Notes: generated by a model from the sequence alone, not told the origin. A stretch of DNA of 30,925 nt from JAHFIW01 sp035495855 (GCA_035495855.1 DATJFD010000003.1:1-30925); one strand, 5' to 3'; positions 1 through 7,287 are shown, counted from the first letter of the stretch. Numbers and translations: made by a program.

Positions 1-9
1 GGGGGACCC

Positions 10-615
10 ATGTCTCCGACGCCGCGCCGGCGGCTCCGTCGCGCCGCCAAAGCAGTCCTTTTGATCCTGACCGTCTCGTTCGTCTGGGCCATGGCCAGGC
101 TGTACTGGCCGCCCGAACGTTTCACCGGCTCGCCGCCGCGCCGGTACGCCGAGCGCCGCAACGCGCTCCGGCTCGACCATCACGGCGAATGGCTCTCGCG
201 GTTCGGCAAGACCTTCCGGCCCAGCGGGTTCTCGGACCTCTTCGGCCCGGCGCTCTTCGCCTCGCCGATCGTCCATTACTTCGCCGGCTGGGACGTGTAC
301 GAACCCCATGTCTGCGTCGAGGGGCGCATCAAGAGCCTCTCGGTCGCGCAGGACGACGGCGACATCGGCATGCATCTCGCGCTCGTGCCGCGCGACGCGC
401 GGTATGCCTGGCGCCGGGGAGAACCCGACGACGCGCGGCTCGGGCGCAACGATCTCGTCGTCGAGATCGACGAGAACATCCGGGAGTTCTTCCCGATCGT
501 GCCCGAGCTCGCCGTCGGCGACCGGGTCCTCGTCTGCGGCCGCTGGGTCTACGACCGCGGCCATGATCACAACGAGATCCATCCCGCGCGATGGATCCAG
601 TTCATCGACGAATAG
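10..615 (+). CDS. Membrane-anchored protein of unknown function
   Basis: A 201-residue protein. The first 11 residues are very basic and are followed by one hydrophobic segment (about residues 12-29), so it looks like an N-in membrane anchor with an exterior C-terminal part. The C-terminal half (from about residue 97) alternates hydrophobic and polar residues, including VCVEGRIKSL and DRVLVCGRWVYD, and ends in a His-rich stretch HDHNEIHP. This suggests a small beta-barrel or OB-like fold, by inference only. The start has little room upstream in this window, but a G-rich run (1-6) precedes it. A strong terminator follows directly. I do not recognise the family. Confidence 0.75.
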   Translation: MSPTPRRRLRRAAKAVLLILTVSFVWAMARLYWPPERFTGSPPRRYAERRNALRLDHHGEWLSRFGKTFRPSGFSDLFGPALFASPIVHYFAGWDVYEPHVCVEGRIKSLSVAQDDGDIGMHLALVPRDARYAWRRGEPDDARLGRNDLVVEIDENIREFFPIVPELAVGDRVLVCGRWVYDRGHDHNEIHPARWIQFIDE

Positions 616-642
616 CCCTGCCGTTGCGGCGGGGCTTTTTTT
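615..642 (+). terminator. Terminator after the first gene
   Basis: Eight-base stem (615-622 with 628-635, one T-G wobble), 5-nt loop, then seven T. It overlaps the stop codon region of the upstream gene. Confidence 0.9.
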
Positions 643-712
643 AGACGACGGACCACAGAAGACGGACGGACGCGTAACGTGAATTCCGTGGTCTGGCATT
701 TGTGGTCCGACA
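641..712. repeat. Mirror-arranged word repeat between convergent genes
   Basis: The words GGACCACA (650-657) and TGTGGTCC (701-708) form an 8-bp inverted repeat. Variants of the same word (GACGGACGGAC, CCGTGGTCTGG) fill the space between them. This is one of about ten such low-complexity intergenic loci in the window. Confidence 0.55.
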
Positions 713-715
713 TCT

Positions 716-743
716 TTAAAAAAATCCTCCCGGAAAGGGAGGA
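716..743 (-). terminator. Terminator of the minus-strand membrane gene
   Basis: Perfect 7-bp stem TCCTCCC/GGGAGGA (725-731, 737-743). It is followed on the minus strand by seven T (718-724). Confidence 0.9.
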
Positions 744-746
744 CGT

Positions 747-1304
747 TCAGACGGGGCGCTGTCTCCAGAAGGAGAAGAAGCAGAAGCCCATGACGGCGAG
801 GATGCAGGCGAAGATGCCGTCGGCGTCGACGGCCGCCATGAAGAGCGCGAAGACGGTGATGCCCGACGAGAAGACCAGATGCCGCGGGGACGGTCGCTGG
901 CCGTCCGCGGCGAACGCCGTGACGATGCCGAAGACGGCGAAGGCGACGATGGCCCCGGCCTTCGACGGGGAGATGCCCGGGAAGAACAGGACCAGCCCCT
1001 GGTGAAGGAACGGCACCGTGAAGGCCGCGGCGAGCGCGCCGAAGGCGATGCAGGCTGCCGCGGCCGCGCGGCGTTTCGCGTCCGAGGCGAGCATGAGCGT
1101 CATCGAGACGCCCAGGATGCCCGACAGCACGATGATGGGCGCGAGCGCCGGTCCCGCGCCGCGCGGTTCGAACAGTCCCGCGACGGCGGCGATGCGGGGG
1201 AAATGCCGCGAGGCGGCGAGCGCCGCCGCGGCCATGCACAGCCCGGCAGAGAGCTGACGGTCGCATTCGAGGTCCCTCGAACGCTGGTCGGTGACGTCGT
1301 CCAT
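747..1304 (-). CDS. Integral membrane protein of unknown function
   Basis: A 185-residue protein with about five hydrophobic segments (near residues 22-45, 54-73, 82-103, 115-130 and 145-178) separated by short basic loops such as DAKRR. The start is supported by an AAGGAG ribosome site a few bases upstream on the minus strand, and by a TTGACG-N17-TAAGGT promoter at 1338-1366. It is transcribed away from the MFS transporter gene and ends at its own terminator. No family motif is recognisable; a small membrane protein of unknown role is all that can be said. Confidence 0.75.
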   Translation of the reverse strand: MDDVTDQRSRDLECDRQLSAGLCMAAAALAASRHFPRIAAVAGLFEPRGAGPALAPIIVLSGILGVSMTLMLASDAKRRAAAAACIAFGALAAAFTVPFLHQGLVLFFPGISPSKAGAIVAFAVFGIVTAFAADGQRPSPRHLVFSSGITVFALFMAAVDADGIFACILAVMGFCFFSFWRQRPV

Positions 1305-1337
1305 GCGCGCTCCTTCATGCGGGAAAAGAACGTTTCG

Positions 1338-1366
1338 ACCTTAGAACGGGGGAAGGGCGGCGTCAA
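1338..1366 (-). promoter_or_regulatory. Sigma70-type promoter for the minus-strand membrane gene
   Basis: On the minus strand: TTGACG (1361-1366), 17-nt spacer, TAAGGT (1338-1343). It lies 34 bases before the start codon and back to back with the promoter at 1383. Confidence 0.75.
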
Positions 1367-1382
1367 TCGGGCCGCCGCAGGG

Positions 1383-1411
1383 TTGACGCGGGTCGTTCTT
1401 TCCGTTACGGT
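1383..1411 (+). promoter_or_regulatory. Sigma70-type promoter of the MFS transporter leader
   Basis: TTGACG (1383-1388), 17-nt spacer, TACGGT (1406-1411). Transcription should start around 1418-1421, almost exactly at the ATG of the small ORF at 1421. The transporter mRNA would then carry a leader of about 180 nt. Confidence 0.75.
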
Positions 1412-1420
1412 GAACCGACT

Positions 1421-1531
1421 ATGCACAAGATGTGGCACAAGTCGTACCCGACCACGTTCGTCCAGGCCATCTGCCTCGACGGCGCTCTTCGCGTTACGTC
1501 CTCGTGCCACCCGGAGCCTGATCGCGCCTGA
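1421..1531 (+). CDS. Possible leaderless small ORF (36 aa) in the transporter leader
   Basis: A 36-codon frame beginning MHKMWHKSYPTT and ending CHPEPDRA. It contains four His and two Cys. It begins 10 bases after a good -10 box, so its mRNA would be essentially leaderless, and the base before ATG is T as in other non-SD genes of this window. A terminator-like hairpin follows 19 bases after the stop. It could be a real small protein, a leader peptide controlling the hairpin, or simply an untranslated leader. No homology is claimed. Confidence 0.4.
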   Translation: MHKMWHKSYPTTFVQAICLDGALRVTSSCHPEPDRA

Positions 1532-1550
1532 AGCGCCATCGGACGTCGCG

Positions 1551-1577
1551 ACGGCCCGGGGACTCCCGGGCCGTTTT
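1551..1577 (+). terminator. Terminator or attenuator hairpin before the MFS transporter
   Basis: Perfect 10-bp stem ACGGCCCGGG/CCCGGGCCGT (1551-1560, 1565-1574), 4-nt loop, then TTTTCGTTC. It ends about 20 bases before the transporter start, so it must be read through or controlled if the only promoter is the one at 1383. Confidence 0.8.
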
Positions 1578-1598
1578 CGTTCATTCGAGGAGGAAACG

Positions 1599-2795
1599 AT
1601 GCACCCGACGAAGGCCTACGTTCTCTTCACCATCCTGTGGGGCGCCGGCATGAGCGCCACCGCGACCACCTACGTGCCGGGGCTGCTCGAAAGGGGCTTC
1701 ACGCTCTCCGAGGTCGCGGCCGTGAACATGTTCTTCTGGCTGACGATCTCGCTCATGGAGCTCCCGACGGGGCTCCTGGCCGACGGGCGCAGCCGCGCCT
1801 GGTCCGTTCGCATCGGCGCGCTGTTCTTCGTCGCCGGAGCGATGAGCTACTTCCGCGCCACGACCTTCGCGCAGGCCGCGTTCAGCGAGACGGTCTTCGG
1901 GATCGGCTTCGCCTTCCTGTCCGGCGCGCAGCAGGCCTGGCTGGCCGACGCGCTCAAGAAGCGCGGCGAGTCCGGCGAGCTTCGCCGCGCGTACGGCACC
2001 GCCGCCGCGTGGCGCTCCATCGCCGCGATGGTCGCCGGCGTCGGCGGAGCGTTCATCGGCACGATCGACCTCCGCTACGGCTGGCTCCTCGGCGGGACGT
2101 TCCACGCCTGCGCCGCGGCCGTCGCCTTCCTGGCCATGAACGGCGAGGACGGCGAGCCGCACGCCGACGAGAAGATGACCGAGGGCCAGGCGTTCTCGGC
2201 GAGCCTCAAGGCCACGCGCGCGATCCCCGGCCTGTTGTGGGCGCTCGGCATGGCCACGGCCTTCGGCCTGGTGCTGCCGTTCAACCATTTCTGGACGCCG
2301 TTCTTCCGCGAACGGGTCGGCCAGGTCGGGCTGTCGGTGGTGTACGCGCTGTTCCATCTGGGACTCGCCGCGGGCGGCATGGCGGTGCGGCGCGGAGGAT
2401 TGTTCTCCCGCGAGCACGGCAGCGGCGTCGTCGTCGCGGTCGGGCTCACCGGCGCGGGGCTCGCCGTCGCGGGCTTCATGCCGGGCATCGCGCTGCCGTT
2501 CCTGGCGACGCTCGTGCACGAGCTCGGCCGGGGAATGTTCGATCCGCTGATGGACGCGTACGTCCAGCAGCGCGTCGGCTCCGGCTACCGGGCGACGTAC
2601 GCCTCGTTCCAGTCGCTCATCGCCCGCGCCGGCTACGGCGTCATCCTCGGCGTCGTCGTGCTCGCGACCCGCGGCCAGCCGTCGAACGGCACGACCATCG
2701 GCTGGACCTGGCTCGCTGCGGGCGGGCTGCTCACGGCCGTCGCGTTCGCGGGATGGCGGTGGCGGCGCGTCACGGCCGAAGTTCCTTCTTCATGA
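1599..2795 (+). CDS. Major facilitator superfamily transporter
   Basis: A 398-residue polytopic protein with about twelve hydrophobic segments, the usual length of a compact MFS permease. The loop between TM2 and TM3 reads GLLADGRSR, a form of the MFS GxLaDrxGrk signature. The central hydrophilic loop (about residues 185-205, ending in an acidic-basic stretch) separates the two six-helix halves. The substrate cannot be told from sequence. ATG 1599 is chosen because GAGGAGG lies just upstream; the open frame extends much farther upstream but has no other supported start. A bidirectional terminator follows. It has its own leader with a small ORF and a hairpin, which suggests regulated expression. 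Confidence 0.85.
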   Translation: MHPTKAYVLFTILWGAGMSATATTYVPGLLERGFTLSEVAAVNMFFWLTISLMELPTGLLADGRSRAWSVRIGALFFVAGAMSYFRATTFAQAAFSETVFGIGFAFLSGAQQAWLADALKKRGESGELRRAYGTAAAWRSIAAMVAGVGGAFIGTIDLRYGWLLGGTFHACAAAVAFLAMNGEDGEPHADEKMTEGQAFSASLKATRAIPGLLWALGMATAFGLVLPFNHFWTPFFRERVGQVGLSVVYALFHLGLAAGGMAVRRGGLFSREHGSGVVVAVGLTGAGLAVAGFMPGIALPFLATLVHELGRGMFDPLMDAYVQQRVGSGYRATYASFQSLIARAGYGVILGVVVLATRGQPSNGTTIGWTWLAAGGLLTAVAFAGWRWRRVTAEVPSS

Positions 2796-2796
2796 A

Positions 2797-2832
2797 AAGA
2801 CCGGCCCCGTTTCAGGGGGCCGGTTTCTTTTT
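2797..2832. terminator. Bidirectional terminator between convergent genes
   Basis: Stem ACCGGCCCC/GGGGCCGGT (2800-2808, 2816-2824) with T-rich flanks on both sides. The stop codon of the minus-strand gene (2812-2814) lies in the loop. Confidence 0.9.
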
Positions 2833-3369
2833 GTCCCGGCGGGCCAGGACGAGCGCGAGCGGCAATGACGCGCAGGCGGCCGCGGCGATGCAGCCGGCGG
2901 CGACGCGCGAGGGATGGGTCAGGAGCGGTGCGAGCACGGCGACGTGCAGGGTCATCGCCAGCGCGACGGTCAAAGGCGGGGACCCGGTCGCCGAGCTGAG
3001 GACGTAGACGAGTATCGCCGCGCCGGTCGCGGCCATGACCGCGAAGAACGCGAGGCCGAAGAACACGACGGCGCCGAGCTGGCCGGCGAACGCGAGCGCG
3101 TAGGCGAGGCAGCCGACGAAAGCGAACGCGCCGGCGCCGAGCGTGGCGAGCGCGAGGCTGGCGACCGTCCCCGTCGTACCGACGCGCCCGTCCTCCGTCG
3201 GGGCCGCCACCCAGGCGACCGCGCAGGCGGCCGCGCAGACGGCCATGAGCCGCGGCAAAACGCCTCCGAGCGTGGCCTCGTCGGGCGGCCAGAACGCGAG
3301 CGCGCCGGCATGCGCCATGAGCGGGATCGCGAACAGGAGCGCCGTCCGGTGACGGGGAAAACGCGGCAT
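2812..3369 (-). CDS. Integral membrane protein of unknown function
   Basis: A 185-residue protein with about six hydrophobic segments, rich in Ala, Gly and Val, with a basic C-terminus (ARRDKKKPAP). The start is backed by a GGAGG ribosome site on the minus strand. Its stop codon is embedded in the loop of the terminator it shares with the MFS gene. A TTGACG hexamer lies upstream (minus strand, 3429-3434) but I see no convincing -10 partner. It has no recognisable motif. In size and style it resembles the membrane protein at 747-1304, but I see no clear sequence relationship. Confidence 0.75.
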   Translation of the reverse strand: MPRFPRHRTALLFAIPLMAHAGALAFWPPDEATLGGVLPRLMAVCAAACAVAWVAAPTEDGRVGTTGTVASLALATLGAGAFAFVGCLAYALAFAGQLGAVVFFGLAFFAVMAATGAAILVYVLSSATGSPPLTVALAMTLHVAVLAPLLTHPSRVAAGCIAAAACASLPLALVLARRDKKKPAP

Positions 3370-3439
3370 ACTGCAGCCTCCGCGGGCGTTCGAAAGAACG
3401 GTGTAACGGTTTCATGGGCGACGGACTGCGTCAATGGAA

Positions 3440-3512
3440 GAAAGTACCCAGTACCCAGTAACCGGTAACCAGACTTCTGTTTACTGAGTACTGTTTACTG
3501 GGTACTCGATAC
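3440..3512. repeat. Mirror-arranged word repeat (AGTACCC/AGTAACC)
   Basis: The word AGTACCC or AGTAACC is repeated on one side. Its complement (TTTACTGAGTAC, TTTACTGGGTAC) is repeated on the other, so the block can fold back on itself. It fills most of the 213-base gap between 3369 and 3583. Nothing else is seen there except a GGAGG ribosome site for the next gene. Confidence 0.6.
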
Positions 3513-3582
3513 ATACTCGACAGTTCCTGCCTGGCATGCAACGGTGAAGCAGGTTCCTTTTTTCATGACGCGGAGGATCCCC

Positions 3583-3975
3583 ATGGCAGACCGCCGGTCG
3601 GACGACGACCCCGACCCCTTCCGTGACGCATGCGACGACGCGGCGCGGGCCGAAGGCCTCGACCTCTCGCAGCTCTCCGTCGACGACGTCGTCGACGTCG
3701 AGACGCAGCACCATCTCTACACGTTCATCCTCTCCGATCCCGCCAGGGGCGCGGCCGAAGCGATGAGCAACGGCGAGAAGATCGTCGAACCGATGGACGC
3801 CGTCATCGTCGGCAGCCTCGTCGGCGCCTCAACGATCGCCATGAAGCGCATCCTCATCGGCCATCGTCTCGAGGTCGCCGTCGTCGAAGGCAACACGTAC
3901 CAGCTTTCGCCGACCAAGCGCATCGCCGTCAACGGCGTCACCATCCTTCCCCGCCCCGAGGGCGGCGGCAACTGA
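3583..3975 (+). CDS. Small acidic protein of unknown function
   Basis: A 130-residue soluble protein. The N-terminus is highly acidic (about residues 3-35, rich in Asp, including SVDDVVDVE) and is followed by a small, probably beta-rich domain (residues about 40-125). ATG 3583 is preferred over an in-frame GTG 39 bases upstream because CGGAGG sits 8 bases before it. It stands alone between a word repeat and a terminator. No family is recognised. There are no Cys residues in the core and no obvious catalytic motif. Confidence 0.7.
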   Translation: MADRRSDDDPDPFRDACDDAARAEGLDLSQLSVDDVVDVETQHHLYTFILSDPARGAAEAMSNGEKIVEPMDAVIVGSLVGASTIAMKRILIGHRLEVAVVEGNTYQLSPTKRIAVNGVTILPRPEGGGN

Positions 3976-3977
3976 AC

Positions 3978-4009
3978 GGCCCGGCATTCCGCCGGGCCTT
4001 TTCTTTTTT
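3978..4009 (+). terminator. Terminator
   Basis: Perfect stem GGCCCGGC/GCCGGGCC (3978-3985, 3991-3998), 5-nt loop, T-rich tail. Confidence 0.9.
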
Positions 4010-4062
4010 CCGGCGGCCGCGCTACGGTGAAAGCGTTCTTTCCCAACGCAGGAGAGGTCATC

Positions 4063-5013
4063 ATGGACAGGAATTTGGCGCTCGAGGCATTGTGGGTCAC
4101 GGAATCCGCGGCCATCGCGGCCGCCAAATGGCGCGGACGCGGGGACAAGATCGCCGCTGACGATGCCGCCACCAAGGCCATGCGGGAGGCGTTCAGGACC
4201 GTGCCCATCCGCGGCACGGTGCGCATCGGGGAAGGGGAGATGGACGAAGCGCCGATGCTCTACATCGGCGAGAAGGTCGGGTCGTGGCAGGACCAGGACC
4301 CGCTCGTGGACGTCGCGGTCGATCCGCTCGAGGGCACCAAGCTCACGGCGGCGAACGGCCCCGGCGCCATCACGGTCATCGCTTTCGCCGAGGACGGCAA
4401 GTTCCTCAATGCCCCGGACATGTACATGAACAAGATCGCGGTCGGGCCGGAGGCCAAGGGCGCGATCGACATCAACCGGCAGGAGTCGTGGAACCTCGCG
4501 GCCATCGCCGAGGCGAAGCGCTGCAACGTCAGCGACCTCACCGCCATCATCCTCGACCGCGAACGGCACAAGCCGCTCATCGCGGCGGTGCGCGCGACCG
4601 GCGCCTGCGTCCAGCTCATCAGCGACGGCGACCTCATGGCCGCGCTCGCGACCGCCGACCCGGACACCGCGGTCGACGTGCTGTTCGGCTGGGGCGGCGC
4701 GCCCGAAGGCGTGCTCGCCGCCGCGGCGCTCCGCTGCATGGGCGGCGACATGCAGGGCGTGCTCATCCCGGAGAACGACGCGCAGGCGGCTCGCGCCATG
4801 CAAATGACCGGCAAGCCGATGGGCCACGTCTACGGGCTCACCGACCTCGCCGGCGGCCACGTCATGTTCGCGGCCACCGGCGTCACCGACGGCCCGGTCA
4901 TGCGCGGCGTGCGCTTCCTGCACGACGGCACGACGCTCGTCGAATCGATCGTCATGCGCTCGAAGTCCGGCACCTACCGGAAGATCAGGGCGCGGCGACC
5001 GCCGGGCAAGTAA
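4063..5013 (+). CDS. glpX: Class II fructose-1,6-bisphosphatase (GlpX)
   Basis: Hydrolyses fructose 1,6-bisphosphate to fructose 6-phosphate in gluconeogenesis or sugar-phosphate recycling; cytosolic and metal dependent. The 316 residues match the family's usual length. Hallmarks are GRGDKIAADDAA (residues 25-36, metal Asp33), RIGEGEMDEAPMLYIGE (54-70, Glu57) and DPLEGT (87-92, with Asp87 and Glu90). The glycine-rich FGWGGAPEG segment lies near residue 207. These correspond to the metal and phosphate site known for E. coli GlpX. ATG 4063 has AGGAGAGG upstream and is preferred over an in-frame GTG at 4027. It is a single gene between terminators. A weak TTTCTT-N17-TACGGT promoter is possible at 4000-4028. 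Confidence 0.95.
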   Translation: MDRNLALEALWVTESAAIAAAKWRGRGDKIAADDAATKAMREAFRTVPIRGTVRIGEGEMDEAPMLYIGEKVGSWQDQDPLVDVAVDPLEGTKLTAANGPGAITVIAFAEDGKFLNAPDMYMNKIAVGPEAKGAIDINRQESWNLAAIAEAKRCNVSDLTAIILDRERHKPLIAAVRATGACVQLISDGDLMAALATADPDTAVDVLFGWGGAPEGVLAAAALRCMGGDMQGVLIPENDAQAARAMQMTGKPMGHVYGLTDLAGGHVMFAATGVTDGPVMRGVRFLHDGTTLVESIVMRSKSGTYRKIRARRPPGK

Positions 5014-5017
5014 CGGC

Positions 5018-5042
5018 GCGGGGCTTCTCAGCCCCGCTTTTT
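5018..5042 (+). terminator. Terminator after glpX
   Basis: Perfect 7-bp stem GCGGGGC/GCCCCGC (5018-5024, 5031-5037), 6-nt loop, five T. Confidence 0.9.
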
Positions 5043-5054
5043 CGTTCCGCCATG

Positions 5055-5083
5055 TTGCCGGGCATCGGCGGGCGTGATAGCGT
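5055..5083 (+). promoter_or_regulatory. Probable promoter of the glycosidase gene
   Basis: TTGCCG (5055-5060), 17-nt spacer, TAGCGT (5078-5083). It lies about 65 bases upstream of the GTG start. Confidence 0.5.
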
Positions 5084-5149
5084 CAACCGTTCCCGAAGCA
5101 GGGAACGCGTACTTTAGAAAACAGGGCTTTTCCCCTGAAGGAGGGGATC

Positions 5150-6352
5150 GTGGCAAGCGACGACAAAGGCGTTTTGAGATTTCCCGAGGGTTTCCTCTGG
5201 GGCACCGCGACCGCCAGCCATCAGGTCGAAGGCGGCAACGACAACGACTGGACCGCCTGGGAGGCGGCGGGCGGGTCGAAGGACCTCTCCGGCCGCGCCT
5301 GCGACCACTGGGACTTCGCGACCTTCCGCAAGGACGTCGCGCTCATGAGGTCGCTCGGCCTGAACTCCTACCGCCTGTCGGTGGAATGGAGCCGCGTCAT
5401 GCCGCGGCCGGGCGAGATCGACCGCGGCGCGCTCAGCCGCTACCGGCTGATGCTCGAGACGCTCAAGGCCGAAGGCCTCGCCACCATGGTCACGCTGCAT
5501 CACTTCACGAACCCCTGCTGGTTCGTGGCGCAGGGCGGCTGGGACCGCGGTTCGCCGAAGCCGTTCCTCGCGTTCGCGCGGGCGACCGCCGAAGCGCTCG
5601 GAGACCGCGTTGATCTCTGGGCGACGTTCAACGAGCCCATCGGCTACGCCATCCTCGGCTGGGTCGTCGGCATCTGGCCGCCGGGCCGCAAGCGCGACCT
5701 GTTCGGCGCCATCCGCGTCGCGCGGCGCATGGCGGCGACGCACAACGACGCTTACGACGTCCTCAAGGAGGTCTCGGAGGCGCCCGTCGGCGTGGTTCAT
5801 TCGATGATCCGCTACGAGCCGTTCACGTCGTCGCCCGCGGACCGCGCCCTCGCGGGACTCGCGAACTACGCGGGCAACCAGTGGTTCCTGCGCAAGACGA
5901 TGAACGACTTCATCGGCATGAACTACTACATGCGCGAGCGGCTGCACGTCCCGAGCATCCTGCCGCTGCGCGCCAAGCGCGCGGACCCGGAGCACCCGAC
6001 GAGCGACTTCGGATGGGAGATCTACCCGAAGGGCATCCATCACCTGCTGCTGTCGCTCAAGCCGTACCGCGTCCCGGTGTACGTCACCGAGAACGGCCTG
6101 GCAGACGCGACGGACGCGCGCCGCGCCGACTTCATCCGCGAGCACCTGCGCTGGGTGCATCGCGCCATCGAGGAGGGCGTCGAGGTGAAGGGCTACTTCC
6201 ATTGGTCGCTCATCGACAACTTCGAGTGGGCCGAGGGCTACTCGAAGAAGTTCGGCCTCGTCGAGGTCGACCACGCGACCCAGGAGCGCAGGCCTAGGCC
6301 GAGCGCGGAGGTCTACGCAGCGATCGCCCGAGCCAACGCGCTGCAGCCATAA
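5150..6352 (+). CDS. Glycoside hydrolase family 1 (beta-glucosidase-like)
   Basis: Retaining beta-glycosidase of the GH1 (beta/alpha)8 barrel family, acting on small beta-glucosides or related sugars. The N-terminal FPEGFLWGTATASHQVEG (residues 11-28) is the family start and carries the sugar-binding Gln and Glu. The acid/base Glu162 sits in TFNEP (159-163), the nucleophile Glu314 in VTENG (312-316), and the late aglycone-side motif WSLIDNFEWAEGY spans 352-364. At 400 residues it is somewhat shorter than typical members, suggesting trimmed loops. It has no signal peptide, so it is probably intracellular. A GTG start is used, supported by AAGGAGGGG 5 bases upstream. It is a single gene; the exact substrate is not predictable. 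Confidence 0.93.
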   Translation: MASDDKGVLRFPEGFLWGTATASHQVEGGNDNDWTAWEAAGGSKDLSGRACDHWDFATFRKDVALMRSLGLNSYRLSVEWSRVMPRPGEIDRGALSRYRLMLETLKAEGLATMVTLHHFTNPCWFVAQGGWDRGSPKPFLAFARATAEALGDRVDLWATFNEPIGYAILGWVVGIWPPGRKRDLFGAIRVARRMAATHNDAYDVLKEVSEAPVGVVHSMIRYEPFTSSPADRALAGLANYAGNQWFLRKTMNDFIGMNYYMRERLHVPSILPLRAKRADPEHPTSDFGWEIYPKGIHHLLLSLKPYRVPVYVTENGLADATDARRADFIREHLRWVHRAIEEGVEVKGYFHWSLIDNFEWAEGYSKKFGLVEVDHATQERRPRPSAEVYAAIARANALQP

Positions 6353-6356
6353 CGAA

Positions 6357-6385
6357 ACCCGACCAGGTCATGGTCGGGTTTTTTT
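6357..6385 (+). terminator. Terminator after the glycosidase gene
   Basis: Perfect 9-bp stem ACCCGACCA/TGGTCGGGT (6357-6365, 6371-6379), 5-nt loop, seven T. Confidence 0.93.
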
Positions 6386-6392
6386 GCTGTGA

Positions 6393-6514
6393 GGAACCGC
6401 CCGGCTGGATGCGATGTGCGTCGCGTGGGCGCGAGTCCGGACCGGAGCCGAACTCGTGTACGGTGAGGACCGGACCGCGTCCCGCGGCGCGCAGCGCGCC
6501 AGCCCGGCGGTTCC
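6393..6514 (+). repeat. Long imperfect fold-back (about 48-bp arms), candidate structured RNA
   Basis: The 5' arm (6393-6450) pairs almost continuously with the 3' arm (6461-6514) around a 10-nt loop. The outer 16 bp (6393-6408 with 6499-6514) have one mismatch. Inner pairing continues through 6410-6425 with 6483-6498, 6430-6440 with 6470-6479, and 6448-6450 with 6461-6463. Four imperfect positions (6410/6498, 6417/6491, 6421/6487, 6428/6480) are G-U pairs in plus-strand RNA but A-C mismatches in minus-strand RNA, so a plus-strand transcript is favoured. It lies between convergent transcription units, and its role is unknown. Confidence 0.65.
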
Positions 6515-6526
6515 CGTCGGAGGTGG

Positions 6527-6727
6527 TTAGTCTTCGACGACAAAGCAGAGCTTCATGTTCACGCGATACTGCGTGATCTTGCCGTCCTTGACGTCGCCGG
6601 TCTTGCCGAGGACGTCGACGCCGGTGATGTTCTTGACCGTCTTGGAGGCGCGCGCGATGCCCTGCTTCATGGCATCGTCGAAGCTTTCTTCCGAAACGCC
6701 GAGGATCTCGATGACCTTCACGACCAT
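6527..6727 (-). CDS. Dodecin family flavin-binding protein
   Basis: Dodecins are small proteins forming hollow dodecamers that bind flavins, buffering or storing riboflavin, FMN or related cofactors in the cytosol. The 66 residues match the family length from end to end. It opens with MVVKVIEILG, continues with ARASKTVKNITGVDVLG (residues 25-41) and ends with ITQYRVNMKLCFVVED. The first strand, helix, and the two long strands are all present. The start has no clear Shine-Dalgarno site; a minus-strand promoter at 6766-6794 fits a short 5' leader. It is a single gene, and the fold-back at 6393-6514 lies just beyond its stop. Confidence 0.93.
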   Translation of the reverse strand: MVVKVIEILGVSEESFDDAMKQGIARASKTVKNITGVDVLGKTGDVKDGKITQYRVNMKLCFVVED

Positions 6728-6765
6728 GTGGTTGCGGTGAGGTTATTTATGGACGGGACGCGAGC

Positions 6766-6794
6766 AGCATACCACCGAAGGGGCTCCCTCACAA
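6766..6794 (-). promoter_or_regulatory. Probable dodecin promoter
   Basis: Minus strand TTGTGA (6789-6794), 17-nt spacer, TATGCT (6766-6771), about 38 bases before the start codon. Confidence 0.6.
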
Positions 6795-6842
6795 CGTTCC
6801 CGCAGCCGAACCGCGACGTTGTTCGGCATCGAAAGGGAAGCC

Positions 6843-6871
6843 TTCCGAAGGCGCCCGAAAAATGCTATACT
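6843..6871 (+). promoter_or_regulatory. Promoter producing a leaderless mRNA
   Basis: TTCCGA (6843-6848), 17-nt spacer, TATACT (6866-6871). The ATG at 6880 begins only 9 bases after the -10 box, so translation should start at or next to the first transcribed base. Confidence 0.6.
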
Positions 6872-6879
6872 TATCAAGT

Positions 6880-7275
6880 ATGAAGGAGTTCCAGGTCGTG
6901 GACGGCGGCTCCATCCGCGTGCGGGCGACGACCCGCGCCGGTCTTGTGACTGCGGCGCTGCAGGGCCTCATGGCCGATGCCGGGCCGAGGACCTCCGAGT
7001 TGGACGTGAAGTCCGAGCGGTCGTTCGCGCTGTCCGCCGCCGATTTCGGCACCCTGCTCAAGGATTTCCTCGCCGCCGCGGCCAAGTCCGCAGCGGCCAA
7101 CAAGGAAGCGTACGAGGACGTGCGCTTCACGCTCATCACCGACAAGAAGGCCGAAGGCGCCTTCGTCGGCCGTCCCGCCGAAGGGTTCAGGACGCCTCCG
7201 CGCGAGGCCAAGAGCAGGCCGGAGGTCGCGAGGAACGAACACAACGAGTGGGAGACCACCGTGACGCTCGCCTGA
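6880..7275 (+). CDS. Archease-like protein
   Basis: A 131-residue protein resembling archease. It has an N-terminal strand and helix (VRATTRAGLVTAALQGLMAD, residues 14-33), a central helix AADFGTLLKDFLAAAAKS (53-70), a strand with VRFTLIT (81-87), and a late NEWETTVTL strand. Known archeases stimulate the RNA ligase RtcB by aiding guanylylation. No rtcB is in this window, and some usual acidic metal ligands are not evident to me, so the function is uncertain. Start 6880 is chosen over ATG 6862 because the -10 box lies between them. It heads a closely packed run with the phosphoribosyltransferase and PRPP synthetase. Confidence 0.6.
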   Translation: MKEFQVVDGGSIRVRATTRAGLVTAALQGLMADAGPRTSELDVKSERSFALSAADFGTLLKDFLAAAAKSAAANKEAYEDVRFTLITDKKAEGAFVGRPAEGFRTPPREAKSRPEVARNEHNEWETTVTLA

Positions 7276-7287
7276 GGCCGCGGTAGT

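Noticed and set aside
879..1598. Long upstream extension of the MFS transporter frame
   Set aside because: It is antisense to the membrane gene at 747-1304 and crosses two promoters and a terminator. This is a GC-rich frame shadow.
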